Shown here in pieces: positions 13,301-28,700 of a stretch of 64,000 nucleotides of DNA. The DNA is from Breviolum minutum Mf 1.05b.01. Lineage: Eukaryota > Sar > Dinophyceae > Suessiales > Symbiodiniaceae. The notes beneath the pieces are model-generated. The model made no database searches. It was not told the DNA's origin and saw nothing but the letters and a program-made list of their open reading frames with translations. The first letter of the stretch is position 1. The number at the start of each line of letters is the position of its first letter. A program made the translations under genes and the position numbers. The stretch covers positions 1-64,000 of the forward strand of contig DF239958.1 in assembly GCA_000507305.1 (NCBI GenBank), in the 5' to 3' direction.

Positions 13301-16300
13301 GTAGCAGTGCCCATTGAACCTCGAGCAATTGAAGGTTGTTGTTTTGTTCGTGTTTGTTTTCCGAAAACCGGTGTGTCTTCGTTGAAAAATCAATGAAATA
13401 TCAGGGCTCGTATTTAAATATAGAACGCCCCATCCCCCCAGAAATCATTGTTGGGGGGCATGGCAATGACGTGTTCGCTTTCGAAGTCTATTTTCTGAGT
13501 GTTTGACTTGAATCTGTTTCAGAAAGAATCTGTATTCATCTCTGAATTGCTGAATTTGTTACCCTATTAAAAGTGTATACCAATAGAATAGAAAAGACTT
13601 GCGTGTCGGGACAGAAATTGTTGTATTGTTACCCCGTGGCTCTTATTCTCACACTTTTGAGTGTAAAAGATATTCATGTATTGGAGGGTCCGAGGAATTG
13701 TTGTTGCGTTTCCCCTTTAGTGAATGTGATGACTACATGCCACATGATGGCGTCAGTGAGTGTTCCAAATCAAGGTTGATTTACTTGAGATTTGAACAAC
13801 AAAATCGTGACGTCCACAAGCAAAAGATGGAGACAGCGGAAAACCCTTCAATTATACTTGGATGGAATTATGTGCTTTGTGACCTATTTTTTGGGGTTAT
13901 AAAAGTTCAAACATCATGGTCTAAGTCTAAACCAAAAAAACGATTCTAGTTTTCCTGTTGGCTGACCTAAAGCTGCAGATGGTTTTTAGTAAGAGGTGGT
14001 TGGCGCGCAATGTTTCATAGCCAAGATCCAGACGAGTTAAAGATTCCAGTGGAAGACAACATAAAACACGTGGTCATATGTGGTCATCAGGTAATTCCAA
14101 GTGACCTTTTATCCCCCAAGTGACCTTTTTATCCCCCATGTAGTTGGAGGTCACTTAATCTTTGAAAGGATCACTTAAGCATACCAAAAAAAGGTCACAA
14201 AGAATTGCCAGGCACCTTGGCTTAATATGTTTAGGAACATATCATTTGTTTGGTGCTTTCAAACATATGTTCTTTTTTTCACCTCGGAAGATTTTGGCGT
14301 TCCGATCCAATTCGACTGATATATTGTTCAAATGGGTGGAAAAAACACCAACTAAATCCGTCGAGTTTCTTGTTGAGTCGAGGTTTTGGGGGGTTGATTC
14401 AGGTGAAGAATGTATTCTAAGAATTTTCCAACATACCCCTGAAACATACCCCAGACCCCAAACCAACGGTCTATGAAGGAATTCCTTTCATTTGGGGGTT
14501 TAAGGATTCCTTAAGGGTATGCTCCAAGGGTAAGTTGGGGCTTTTCTTAGATATATGCTGTGAATTTTTTTTCGCATCCTGCCCGGCCATCCAGGATGCC
14601 TCTACGGATGCCTGTGCTCTTCGACATCCCTTACCCTTGGGTTTTCTTCGTGTGTCTTTGGATGGTATCACTGCAGCCGGACCTTTGCCAAGCACGGCTT
14701 TTTGACTGATTTGATTTTGGAACCAGTCCGGTGTATGGGTGTGAAAACAACGGGATTTTGAAAAATTCGGAAAGGATGTCATGGGAATGTCATGGGATAT
14801 TTGTTTGGCAAAATGTTGGTACCAGGTGGGCCCCTACCAGTTGTAAGTGGAGTTATACACCCTACAAATGGCCTGATAAATAGGTGACTGGGGTTATTTC
14901 ACTATACTTGTAGGGCATATTTCACCCCATTTATGATTGGATCGGGGCCCACCTTGTACAGATCATATATTATGTTAAAATTCAAATTTTCCAATACACA
15001 CCAGTGAAAGTAGATGACCAAACTCCCAAAAGGTGGCGAACAGTAGGGGGCCATGGATATACCAATAAATGGAAGTTGCCCTTGATATAACCAGTGGTGT
15101 TGGAAGGTTCTTGGGCTGCTAGCTTGATGCGACCCCGACTTCCACCCCTTTTGGCAATCCCAGTGCTAGAAACTAATTGACATGGGCCATCTATGCAGGT
15201 ACATGCTAGGTGGAGGCTTTGAAGGCCTGTGCAAGTATAACATATACTAGATTAATTGAGATATATATTATATAAATAGAAATATGTATATATATACCTA
15301 AATATGAGTATATGTACATGTTCCCTTTTTCATGTTGGCACATACCGGAATCGCGCACACTCAGGAAATTAGTTGAAACAATTCTGTTAGAATGAATTCC
15401 AAAAATCTCAGGAAACATCCAAAAAGCAAATCATTTTTCTGAAGGGTGGTGGAGTATGTTAGGTTCGAGAGAGATGCTGGCTGACAAATCATGATCATCA
15501 CCTTAACACTTGCCAACCTTTGGCTCTCTGTGTGTCTCTGTCTCTCTTTCCGGGCAGTGTCACATAAGATGCCCTTGGCTGAAGTGTAGGGTTCCAACCT
15601 GCGACCCACGGACCGCAGGTTTATGTGGAAGTTTTTCTGGGCTGCCAAGTGTGGAAGAGTGGCGTGGCCAAAGTGTCGAGCTACTCACGCCACGTGGAAT
15701 GGTTGGATGGCAACGTTAAAGATGCTAGAACTGCAAGGGTGACGACAGCGACATGACACAGCCCAAGCACCTGAAAAAAAAACGATCAACCCTTCAAAAG
15801 ATAGATCTACAAAGACATGATTTGTTTGGCTTTTTGGGTGTTTATAGGTATTCTATGTGTTTACATATGTATATATATTGTGTATTCGAATTTATTCAGA
15901 TTTATATACATGTAAATGATATAGAAACAGGTTTCTTTTCACTTAGCATTGCCAGATCCCTCCAAGGTAGTTGTTTTTTCCCCGGCATTCAATTATAAGG
16001 TCCAATACACCCTGAAAGATTAACGTGGAACCTACTAATCAACCATTTAGAAAGGAAAATGATCTGAACCAAACCTCCATGGGGACATGTTCCAGCCGTT
16101 AATCTTCCAGGGTGTAGGTTCAAGTCTTGCCAATTGAGAAAAATCCAGGACCCAAATTACCAAGGTCAACATTCATGGCTGGTCAACCTACCCCCATGTA
16201 AGGTACCTCCATGAGAAATAACGCCTTAATAAGGCCTTATTAAGGGAACAACTATGGTTAATAAACCGTTGTGAAGGCCTTATTTGTCATGGGGGTACCT

Positions 16301-19300
16301 TTCATGGGGTATGTTGACCAGCCATGAAACATGATTAATTTCACTTTTTTTGGGGCCCTGGACCTTGGCTTTGCAGGTTGGAAAATAACATGTTTACCCT
16401 CCCTGAAACTAACGGCCAGTTTGCAGCTGAAAATGGATGAACCTACCATTATTTACAGTTGATGTGGAGAATCTAACATGATTTATAGGGTTTTATACAT
16501 GTCAGGTGGTTGTTTGGGAATTCTTCCATCAACCAGTAGCCCCTGAAAATGAATGGTTGGAATACTTGTTCGTTTCTTTTTGGGGTCAGCGGAAAGGCCT
16601 ATTTTCAGGGGCGGTTTCCTTACTGTTAGTTTTTCTTTGGGAATTGTGTCCTTCAAATCAAGGTTGTGAAACTCAACGATTACCTCCCGAAGTTTAACAT
16701 AGCCCCTGAAAAGTTACCCTCCCAAAAGGTGAGTAGTCTTCCAACCATCCATTTTCAGGGGCGAACTGTTCAACTTCCGGTGGGTATTTTTTGTTTTTGA
16801 GACCACCCCCCCCGATGCTTAGGGAAGATCTATTTATGCAACATGTTGATACAAGTCTGATTTTTTTTTAAAAGACGAGAGGGAAGAAAACAGCAACTAT
16901 AGTAATGCTTCTTTCATCAGCTTGTGAAATTAGAACATTCAAAATCCCAAGAGGAATGTATAAATGTCATATATATTTGGGCATGGATCCATCCTTGCCC
17001 TTGCTGAACCTTTGACCATCTATTGAAAAAAGAAAAGGCATTTTAATAAAGGTTCAACCCTACTTTAATAGAATCAAAGATATCTTCAGTACAAAGACCA
17101 AAAAAAAAACATATGGTCTATATAGTTTTCAACTCGAAGGTATATGTTTCAAGGGTCACCCCCCGTGAAAATCAGGTAGAAAAAAACGGGAGCCGGATGG
17201 AGAAAAATTGCATGCAACATGTGTTAAAATGACAAATGACACCAAGGATTTGGAAGTCTTTTCACAGGTTGGATTGTTGGGGGTCGGGTTTTTGGGAATG
17301 GTACCATGGTACCGGGGGCATGGACATGCAGCCATTAAGGGTATCAGTCAGATCCTGCTGCTCCCCTTGTGGTTCCTCATCGTTTTGCTTGGAAAGGGGG
17401 GGAAGGGTTGAAAGACTTTACAATTTCGTCAGTCCCACAATTCATGGAAGTGAAGAAGATTCGAGGTGACGTTGATATATCCTCCCATTGTTGGAGGAAG
17501 AGTGGTAAATTAAGCAGACATACCTTCCCTAAAACTAACATAGCCCCTGAAAATAGGCCATCCCAAAAGGAACTAGTCTTTCAACCAAGCAAATTTTCAG
17601 GTGCTATGTTAGTTTCAGGGAGGATGTTCCAAAGCAAAGTCAGGTCGTGTCAGGTCTAATGACTCCTGGATGACCATCCACAACAGGAGAGGAGGATACG
17701 GCTTTTAATGATCATCCTTTGATGGAGTCCGTGAGGAATGTGTCGATCTTTTTTTCTAGCTATAAATATTTATATATACTTTCATAGAAAGAAAAAGCTC
17801 CATTTCCATTCCTCCGTCCAGTGAAAGACTTTTGGCACAAATTAAGAGATATAGCTACACTTTTCCAAGAACCTTAGATTCTCCATATGTCATATGTCAA
17901 CTGTTACATTGCTACAGTAGTAGCGAAAAAACAAGCATGTTTTTTTTCAACGTTTCCTCACACTGGCCCGTTGGTCGACGATCCTCGTTCATCACTGGTG
18001 AGGATCAACTTCTACGCTTTCGGGTTTTTTCCACCGGCAGCTTTTCCAGTGTGTCTGGACCATCGCTGTTGGCCAGTGGTCACTTGGTAAATTTCATAGC
18101 TGGTCAACCTAACCCCCCGGTAATCCACCCCCCTCAGAAACGTTTAATCAAGCCTTGTTAAGGGAACCAATGGTCAATAAGCCCCTAATATGGCGTTATT
18201 TCTGGGGGGTACGTTAGGGGTGGGGCAGGTTGACCAGTTATGATAAAAACGCTCGATCACACAACTTCGGGTGTGAAGTTTATTCCATGCAAATTGGTGG
18301 AATGAGTTTTTCTCCCTAAAACTAACAGCAATTGAATGCCCCTGTAAAAAAAACTATTTTCCTATACATCTACATCATCTACCCTTTTAAAGTACCCAAA
18401 TGATCCCAAATGTAGGTAAATAGGCCATACATTTTCACATGGAGTCTCTAGAAAAAGGGGGGGGGGGTTTTAGTCAGCGTTTTGTAAGGTCAAGTCTTTA
18501 TTCGAGATCTCATGCCGGGACGCGTGGAAGTGCCACTCACAGCCTCTCGGGACATGTTTTTTATTTTGGCAATGAGGTTTTGGGGGTTGGCACGTAGGGG
18601 AATCGTTGTTTTTTGTTGGTTGTATTTGTATCCCATAGGATCCATGTAAGGTATATTTATACCTACATTCACATTTGGTTGACTTTTATGGTGAATGTAT
18701 TTAGGTAAATATACCGTACATGGATCCTTGGAGTATGAAAGTAGACACATGACACATGATAGATTTCTGTACCAGCGTCTTCCAAACAGTGCCGATTGAA
18801 ACCTAAAACATGGTATAAGGGCACCCCTTATCATCCATTCAGCACCCTTTTGAAGATCCAGGTATACATTATCAATACTACATGATGTATATTTCGATTC
18901 TTATCATTGTTTTCACCACTTGGTCAGATATGTTCAAAATGGTCATTTCAATCGGTCGGTGCAAAGAGGCAGGGAAATCAAATTATCATGCACTATCAAA
19001 CTCTACACGAGATATCATTTCTTTGCATATGACCGCACTTGATTTGATAAGTAATTATTTGGTTATGACACGTCACCTTAATTGCATGTAGTATAGTAGC
19101 AGGTGTGAATCAAACACGAGGGATCGGACTCTTTCAAATTCTTGTTCGACACTGTTTCATTTCAATCTGGGCAAACTACACCTTCAATGATGGTTTAGTA
19201 AGGGAATCTCCCCCCCAAAAAAATCCCCAAAAAATATTCCCTCAATTCAGATTATCCGGAATCCTAGATTTAACAGGCTGGAACCGGAAAATGATGGTTA

Positions 19301-19640
19301 CACCCTGGAAAACTAACATGGAACCCAACAATTGGTAGTTTGTAGATGTTTTTCCTTTTCCTTTAAAGGCCTTTTTCAGGTTCCGGCCGTTAGTTTTCGG
19401 GGGTGTAAGTTAAAAGGAATCTCCTGGGACCCAGCGGGCCTGATTTTCAGGTGAGCCCAGATGATTTCCCCAGATTTCCCGATTTCCAGATCTGCATCTC
19501 AGGATGCCGACGCCCACGAAGAGACCTCGGAACATGCCACTTGGACCTTTAGTTTTGGAAGAGGTGGGGATGTTTGATGGGGTTTTTTCACCAGCTTGAA
19601 TTGTTTGTGGTTAAATAGCATTTGTATGGCAATGTAGCGT

Positions 19641-19699
<59 letters not shown>

Positions 19700-19700
19700 C

Positions 19701-19738
<38 letters not shown>

Positions 19739-22700
19739 GATGCGCAGTTGACTGTAATATTATACTACAGTTAATACGTGTTCGCCGAAAACTGTCAGCC
19801 GTGTGTTATTTGGTGATTTGTTGATTTTAGGAACCTGAAGTCTTTGGTGATTGTTGATTTTCACCTATTTGTTTGAAGATGATTCACTGCAAGAACAATT
19901 TGCATGCATGACTGAACACTATTGATGACCATTTGTGCTGGGGTGAAAACTCCATATATAACAGGGGATAGTCATCAACCTTATAGTAGGGGTTTGTATA
20001 CCCTTTTTAAGGATTCCCTATCAAAGGTGGGATGACCATCCCCAATAAAAGGAGTTTTGACCCTGGCACATATAGCTCCCTATTGTTGAGATGGGGGTGA
20101 AACTTGAGAAAAGCCTTCGTACTATGGTTAGATCATGGACGACCTTGGAGGGAAGTCTGTAAGCTCATCGGCCCAAATTTGTCAAAAACGATCCCCTTGT
20201 AACGATAGGGAGCCTTTTTTTTGTGGCCTGTTCAGAGGCCGTACTGTAAGTCCATGAATTCGTATAAGTGCCAGTTGGGTATCCAGGATTGGTGTTTCTT
20301 GTTTCGCTGGGAATCATCGGTTGCTAGCCATGATGATTACGGCGGTAACCTGTATAGCCTTGACAGGTGAAACAAATCCGAGATATTTGGGCAATTCATG
20401 ATGATCTCGAATTTGCGTGTTTTTTTTTGGGGGGATCCTGAGGAATGGTATTTGTGAAAGGAATTGTATGTTCATCGCGGCTTTTTTCCGAGAGATTCTT
20501 CCTAGTCAATGTTTTGGGTGGAATTCCGTGTTCATCGAATCTAGGTGGTGGCTTCAAGAAGTTTTGAATATCACCACTATTTGTGGATTTTCAGATGATT
20601 GAAACCACCAACTATAGTCATTTTTGAATTTTTGCTCCGCGGAATTCCCACTCTTTAATCTCTCTACCTTTAAATGGCTGTGTGGGACAGGGGCCGATTT
20701 TTTAAAGAGGCTTCAATGTTCTTCTCAACTAGATCAACTGGCTGTCGAGTCTTGCCGTTTTCGAATGTTCACCTTTAAACATGAGCTTGCCGGCGGTGCT
20801 TGGTGCAAGGAGCCACTTGGATTTTGGGGATTAAACTTACATCTCTTCATAATGGGGTGGGAGAAAATGGAGCTAGCAAGCCCCTGGTTTCTTAGTGAGG
20901 TATATTTCTAGATGATGCTATCAGATGGTGGTTTCAAAGATTTGTTTATTTTTCAGCCCGCAAAAAATTGGGGAACATGATCCAATTTGACGGGGGGGCA
21001 TATGTTTCACCTGGGGTGGAGGCCGCCTAACACGATCCCGTGACGGATCGAGGCTGAGAACTCTTCAGTGGAGCTTTTCTTATCGTGGCTTCCTGTCCAA
21101 CCGGAACCACCTACGAAAGCCGATGAGGACGGGGATCGGTGGATCTCGTTCTCCAAGGGGGGGTCAGGTTGGCCAAACAAGATGTATACAGTGCCTCTAA
21201 AAGCGTATATACATAGCAATTGACTAAACCCAGGATTTTTGTCATGATTTCCAAGTTTTTTTATGTTTATAATCTATTAATTTATACTTTTTCCATATAT
21301 ACTTCCATTTGTACTTGTAATTTAAGTGTCCTGGTTTAAAATAATGGTAATGTGTTTTTCGTGTCTATTGATATCGGTTCTTGACCCCTTAGACTTTTTA
21401 GACCTGAAATGAAACGCCAAATGATCTAGATGGGTGGCGTTCTATAGATGTTGATTTGACCCAAATTCATCAATTTAACAGCTGTTTTAGCTGTTTTCGT
21501 TGTTGTTGTTGTTGTTGTTGTTGTCGATGTTGTCGTTGTTGTCGTTGTCGTCGTTGTCGTCGTTGTCGTTGTGCAAAGAAATCCATGGCCGTACCTCTTC
21601 CAGGAAAGCCACGCTCTTTCCTGGGGGCTCAGAACTCGGTGTTGCGCATCTCAATATACTGGATGATATGAGTAGCCCGCATTTTCCCCAAACAAATCAT
21701 TTTGTCCGTAGCTCATATGGGCTCCAGATTTTTTTTGGCCCACCCCCAAAACACACAAAATAGCCTGACAGGCAACAAGTCCATATCCCGCACCTGGGGA
21801 AAGGGAAAATCATCTTCAAACAAAAATGCCTTGTTGGGGGGATATGTTAGTTTGCTAGAGATTGAGCCCGGAGGCCGGGGCCGTTTAAAAGGACCGTTTC
21901 ATCTTCCAACCAAAAATAGAACATCAGGCAATAAACTCGCAATAAACTCGCTGTTAGTTTTGGGGGAAGGGGTTTTTCCAACCATTTCCCACCCAGCCAA
22001 AAACTGGTTGGTGGTTTCAAAGATTTTTTATTTTCACCGCTACTTGGGGAAATGATCCAATTTGACTATTATTTTTCAAATGGATTGAAACCACCAACTA
22101 GAAGAATGATGCAAACAACGTGTGAAGAAATTGTTACGCCTTTCTTTGTCCGGAGTTCCTACTTCCTACCCCAACCCCCCGTTACATGCAGTGAAAAATT
22201 CCGTGGAAAGGGGTGAATCGTCCTCCAGTTATATATACCCCCTTGTTAAACTGGAGGTCACAAAGGGGTGTCCCTGCAGGACTTCTTGGCATCGGTGCAT
22301 TTGAAGCACATCGTTGGACTGCAAGAGCTACATATGGCAGCTAGAGAAGATCCACATTCTTTGGATGGATATCGTATGCGTATCACCGCAGGCGGATCAA
22401 GTCGATTGACACCAGTAGGAGTGGCATCTCCAGCTGTACATGAGACTTGGTGTAGGGGTGAAATGTGGAAACAATCATCACAATGGGTGATCTTTAAGCG
22501 CTTCAAGTCTTCGTGTGAAGTAGTTTAATTTGGGAAAAAACTCAAAAGGTATTACTTCCAAGAATCCGGATTCAGAGTTTTGGGGGTGAAAAAACCACCA
22601 GGTTCCGAAAGATAATCGGAATATCCATTATATACACCAATAGATTTAAAATGATATATATATATATGAATATATACTGTATGATGCTTATTCTGTAAGA

Positions 22701-25700
22701 ACTGCAGACTTACTTTGAAAGTTTTCATGTCCCAGCATCATGGACCAACCAGGATTACTAATGCACATTTTCCACGTACTGGATGGGGAAATACATCCTT
22801 AAACTCAATTTTTGGCACCTTGACACGTGGGTACACTTCTCCATGCCATGACTACCAAGATCTACCAAGCTACTGTAGGAGTTGAATGGCTGCAGGTATT
22901 TGATACATTTTCAATATATTCACCCATTTCCCCGGGACCCTTAAGAAAGTTTTTTTTTCACTCTCACCAGCAGATGTTTCAGATAAGTTGAAATCGAAAT
23001 CTAATTAATTGGTTTTTGTTTGGATGATTTCCTAGTTGAAAACTCTTTGTGCTTTTGGTATAATATGCATAGTTTGACAGCCGCCGTTGTGGGATCCATA
23101 GCCATCCGATGCCATCCTTGCCCAGGAAATTGCAGCAGATCGGTGACTTTGGTAATGCATGGGGATGTGATAGATTTTGGCCAGGGGACCAGGAACAAAA
23201 AACTTCAGTAGCCAGGTGAACAATAAATCTGCAGGATCCATGTAGGTGGTATATTCATATAGTGAGTTACATTTGGTTGTTGTCTTTTGGTGGTATTTGC
23301 ATGGCAAACATTCTATGCATGGATCCTATTGGTAAACATATCCTGGGATAGTTAATGATCCAATAGGTTGACACAACCCTTGTAAATTTTGTGATTTGAA
23401 CTACCAACCTCAACTGGTGAGTTTACCGGATTTCTGAACCATCAACAGTATGAAACAACATCCAAGTTGATTCAGTAGATATACCATTTGGGCAATTTAT
23501 AACGACGAAACCGCCGAGGTCACCCCAACTGGTGATTTAGTAAGGGAATCCTCCCCCCGAAATGGCCGAAACAATCAGGTTAAGGATTTGTAATAAATTG
23601 CCCAGAAGTATTAGATCCCTGGTAAGTAAGTAATCGTAGAAACTATCAACATCAACTGGTGCCAAATTGCCCAAAATAAATACCATGTACCAAAACAGCC
23701 TACATGGGCAAAAAAAACTGAGGTTTCTGGTGCTTGCTAGGAAGCTTTGGGGCAAAATGTCCTTGGTCGATCTGGCTGATGCTTTGAACATCCCTGTTTC
23801 GCATGCCCGAGCTTTCGCTTTGGAGCACCAACGCCGGCAGGCTCAGGCAGAGATTCTGAAAAAACAGGGAGGTAACCAAAAAGAGGATGGCAATGGAACA
23901 TGGATCCGGATTGCGGATGTATTTCCTATTAAAAAATGGGGATATTCCAGCCAGCTATGTTAGTTTACCAGAAGGTAATTAGCTCAGCTAGCTAAAGTTT
24001 AAGGGTTACCAAACTTGCAGTGTTAAATGTGTTAGGTCATTAGTGTTGCGAATTAGTACTACTCCAAAACATATTGTCTTTCAGGGGATTCAAGTCGTGA
24101 CCAAACTTCATCCCCGATCGTTGGAAGTCACTTAACCCAACCCCTTAAAAGGGTCACGTAAACTCACCATCCCAAAAAGGTCACGATCGCAGAACTGCCA
24201 GGTCCTTAAAAAAACACTAAGACGTTCATAAGACCAACTGGATCAACGTGTTGATTTTCACCATTTTTGCTGGACCTTCCGAAAGGCTGGGAAGTCGGGA
24301 AGCGACTTGGAAAGATGCTGGGCACAAAAAATTCTGGCTTTGAGCACACCCTGGTGTTTACCAAAGACCATTAAACACCAGCATAATAGGTGGTTACCCA
24401 GTTTGTTAATTGATGTATGGTTGGTGTGGTTCCTTCATACACCATCAACAACCATCATTATATGGTTTGGTGGTTTCAATTTTTTTAGTTTCCCACTTAC
24501 CTGGTAAAATGTTCCAATTTGCATCATCGCCCCGGAGAAAATTCGCCTCTTTTTAGGAACAAGTTGAGGATCCCAACCGATATGAACCTTCATTCTCCAC
24601 TGGGGAATTTTGAAGGGAAAAACTCGCTAATCAAATTATAGCGACGTCACAGGACCTGACCCTTTCACAGGTAGCGTTTGGAAGGGAAACCATCTTGTTT
24701 CAGAAAAACGCAGGTTCCCCTTAAACTAACAGTTCGCCCCCTGCAAATAGGCCTTTTGCCCCAAAATGAAAGGATCGTTTCTCCCAACAAAAAAACGCTA
24801 GTTTCAGGGAGGGTACTGGCATATGCTTAAACATAGTGTTGACAGGTTTTTGGGGGCAGAAGATTCCCCTGACTTCAGCTCACTCAGAATCATCAAGAAA
24901 TTCAACACATTCCAAGGCTGGGATATACAATGGTGCAAGGAGGCACGAGATGCTGCACATCGAATTGCTGCTATGGAAGAGCCACATTTTGATCATGCAA
25001 CTTGGATCCAACTTAGCCAAAGAGGTTGGTTTCCTGTTATTTTTGGAAAGGAACAAATCCACGGTTGAAAATTCACATGTCGACAGATCATATGATGTAA
25101 ATAGATTGTTCACATATTGTTCCTTATGGTATTACATATGTATGATTCAGATATAGGTTGGTCCCCTATGGCATAGGTACGCTATTTCATATTCAAAAGT
25201 TACATGCCTCACCTTTTCATGCATACCGCACTGATTCGTTTTGGTCATAGACAGGAGAAGATAAGGCCCAAAGTCGTAGGTCTTTCATGGGTTCGATGAG
25301 TGAGGCCGTGAGTGATGCCCCTTACAGGTCACCAGGTCACGTAAGCTGCACCGGATTTTTTAGTGAGGCAAATATACCGTATACTTACATTTGCCTGGAA
25401 AAAATCTTGCCGCAATTAAGGTACATAAATATTAATGTATGCGGCTATACATTGAAGCTCTTTTGCTGGGCTTCCAATTTTCTTTTCCTCGGATTCCCTT
25501 TAAAAAGAAACGCAACGAAAAGCTGAGTGTTTGGGAATTAGGGGCTGAATCATGTTTGTAAGGATGGCTTATCACTGCTGTTGATGGCCGAAATCCTGCA
25601 CCAGTTGATATGTAGTTTATCCCATTGTTTACAAGATTTTGTGCATCCCAGGTGCAGGATTTCTTCTATCAACAGTATCACTCATATAAATTACAACGGA

Positions 25701-28700
25701 GCGATCCCATGGAGCCTTTGAACGAATGTGTATGTATTTCACGTGACTCGAGGTGAGCCACCTCCGCGTTGGAAAGGAAGATGTGGTGTTGATCGAACTA
25801 CTGGATCAGGATCCGGCATTTGTTTTGATGTTTTTTGTGGCCATAAATGGGACAACAAAGAAACTAAAAGATGTGCGAATTCAACCAGCTGCAGGTTGGT
25901 TGCGTGTTTTTATTTCCATGCCTTTGATTAGCCGTAACTATCAGCAGGTTGTTTTTTTTCTCTTGAGGTGTTTGATGCATGCACAGATGTATGGTACTAA
26001 CAATGGTGTATTCATTCGGGGCATCACTGAATTATCATGGTGACACTTGAGCTGTTACCTAGATTGAACCCACAGTTTTTGTTCTCAAGCACTTTTGAAA
26101 CATTTATGACCGCATCGTATAGATCAGTTTTTGTTTAGCCTTTAGTATGCATACACATGTATATATTTGCATATAGATTTCGTCATACATGAATGTTTGC
26201 AGGTGATTGGATCATAGATGCACTGTCCCGTTGAACTGTGTTTCTTCCGTTTTTGAATTCCTTCAAAATCTTTCGGCACTTCAGACATGGTTTCATGTCG
26301 TCATCAAAATAGGGGACTCAACTCTTTTTCATTTGCCATTCTCACATGCCAGCATTGCAAAAGGATGAGGAAATCTTGAAAAGACAAACAACAACCAATA
26401 ACCAGTCGATTTGGCCAAGGAATGGCAAACTTTTCGAAAAATCTGCAGTCAATCTGAGTCCATGTTTTTTATTTGACAAGAAGCAACCCATAGGATTCAT
26501 GAATGGTAAAATATTTGTCTATAGTATACATTTACCATGAAAATCAACCATTCACGTAGGTATAGATATACCATTCATGCATCCTATGGGCCAGTTTTTT
26601 TGGTTCAAAGCCGATGCCAGGACGTGGTCATTGCTCGATTGGAACGCAGCCTGAAGTTGATGCCGAAAGGAATCGGCTTGGGGGGATGAATTACCAGCCC
26701 CTGAAACTAACACAGCCTCTAAAATCGATGGTTGGAAGATGATATTTCCTGTTTGGATGGCCTATATTCCGGGGCTATGTTAGTTTCCTGGAGGGTAGAA
26801 GTTCAGAAGTCCTAAGACACATGCAGAGCTCAATGGAGTTAGAAATCTATTTTTGCAAATCTTTGTGATGAACGTATACTGTGAATGTAGGTAAATATAC
26901 CATACATGGATCCTATTGGTACCTGTTAGGTATCGCAAACACTCCGCTTTTTTACGATTTTGTTGAGTCCAACTCTGCCAGTTTGTGGGCATGGAACGGC
27001 AGGTCGCACATCTGTGATTCAGTGATATCAATGATTCGTACACAGAGGTTGAACGATCCTTTCGATATTTCAGAAATCCAGTGTTCACTATACAAACTAA
27101 ATGTATAAATTTTGCGCATCGTGACATGAACTATCAACTGGTTCTGTACATTTCTTGGATTAGCAGTATTTACAGTATTTATCATAGCATTTACATTTAC
27201 AGTTTGGATTCTTCAAAACGTAATTCAAGGGAATGTTGCCACATCACCTGTTCTTTTGAAGAGATTATCATGTATAAGTATCTTTTCCGGGTCCGTGTGC
27301 AGCAACGTACGTTGAGTGTGCAAGCTTTACACTTTTCGCCCCGCGGCATTTGGCTTCAACGGCAGATTTTAGATTGGCCAGTGCGTGATGGCCATCATTT
27401 GAGAACTTCCTCAGCGCTTTCCAGTCTCCATACTTTGTGGTTCCTTGTGGGGTAGGTTGATGAGCGCGCTGAGAGTGCCACGCCCAACGAAGAAACCCAT
27501 TCAACCTGGTCATCACACGGAGGCAGGCGCCGATTGCGCTTGCACTAGGGTGATGATGAGCTATATGAACTCATCAAGAAGGGCTACAAACCTGGGACCA
27601 CAGGTTTGGAAGCATGTCGAGTCTTGTCAATCATTTTGGAACCATATCCAATGATGTGGAAATGAAAGGTGAAGGCTCCCACTCTTTTGAAAGAATGATG
27701 GTTTAGGGGAATTTTCGTATCCAAGATGAGTTGCCTTTCGAATGGCGTCGACCTTTTTGTGTTTGCAAAGGACCTTCCTTTTCTAATGAGTCTATGATGA
27801 CCTTGGTCCAGGAAGGAGGGAGCAGAAAAGAAGTCAATACCAGATTCAAGTCAAAGCTTTTTACACCCCTGAAAATTAACATGGAACCTAACAATGAAGG
27901 TTTGGAAGATGGTTTTCCTTCTGAAACAGGTGATTTTCAGGTTCCATGTTAATTTTCCAGGGTGTACATCTTTTTGCTTTGTGCTGGTTATTTGCTGTGT
28001 TTTCATACCATCCCATGGTCCCACACTCTGTGCACACTTGATGAGGAACGACTCGTTATTCGTGTGCAGTGTGCCTGGAACCCACCGTTGGAACTTGAGC
28101 ATTTGGTCCGTGCCCTTTTGGAGTTGGGACCTCGACGCTCAGATCATTTTCACGTGAGAGAAGCAACTCCCAAGAGTTGCAGGTCGGAGAGGTTTTAGAA
28201 AACTTGCACAACACAAAAAGTGACAGTTTTTTTTGTGTTTTCTTCCATGTTTTTCTCCTGATTTTTTCCAGCGTTTGCTGATGCTGTTTCACTAATTTTT
28301 TCGTTCAAGCTCCAGGTTTATGTTCACATTGATCTTGTTGTCGCCACAATTTTGTAGTGTAAAGTCACACCCCTGTAGGTACTGTCCTTTGAAAGGATGA
28401 TTCATGATGATTCTAAAATCACATCTTTTTTCTATGATGGTGGGATCTTGGGTTTGTTTCATGTCCTGGTTAAAATTGTATCTTCAAATGGACAACACCC
28501 AGTCCATCGGATTCGCAACATAGGGAGCTATGGGGAAGATACTGTTCTCTACCGGCTATCAGGTAGGCTATCCGGGTAGGATCCGGGTAGGATTTGATCA
28601 TAATACGGAGCGAGCCATCAACCTGCGATAGTTGTGAAGTTGTTCAGAGATTTTTGTGGCTGAAGTGATTTTCAATGATTTTCAGATGTTCCAACCTGAT

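Noticed and set aside
21456..21763. Poly-Cys and poly-Leu open frames
   Set aside because: Produced by the TTG/TCG tract; no splice or coding support beyond it.
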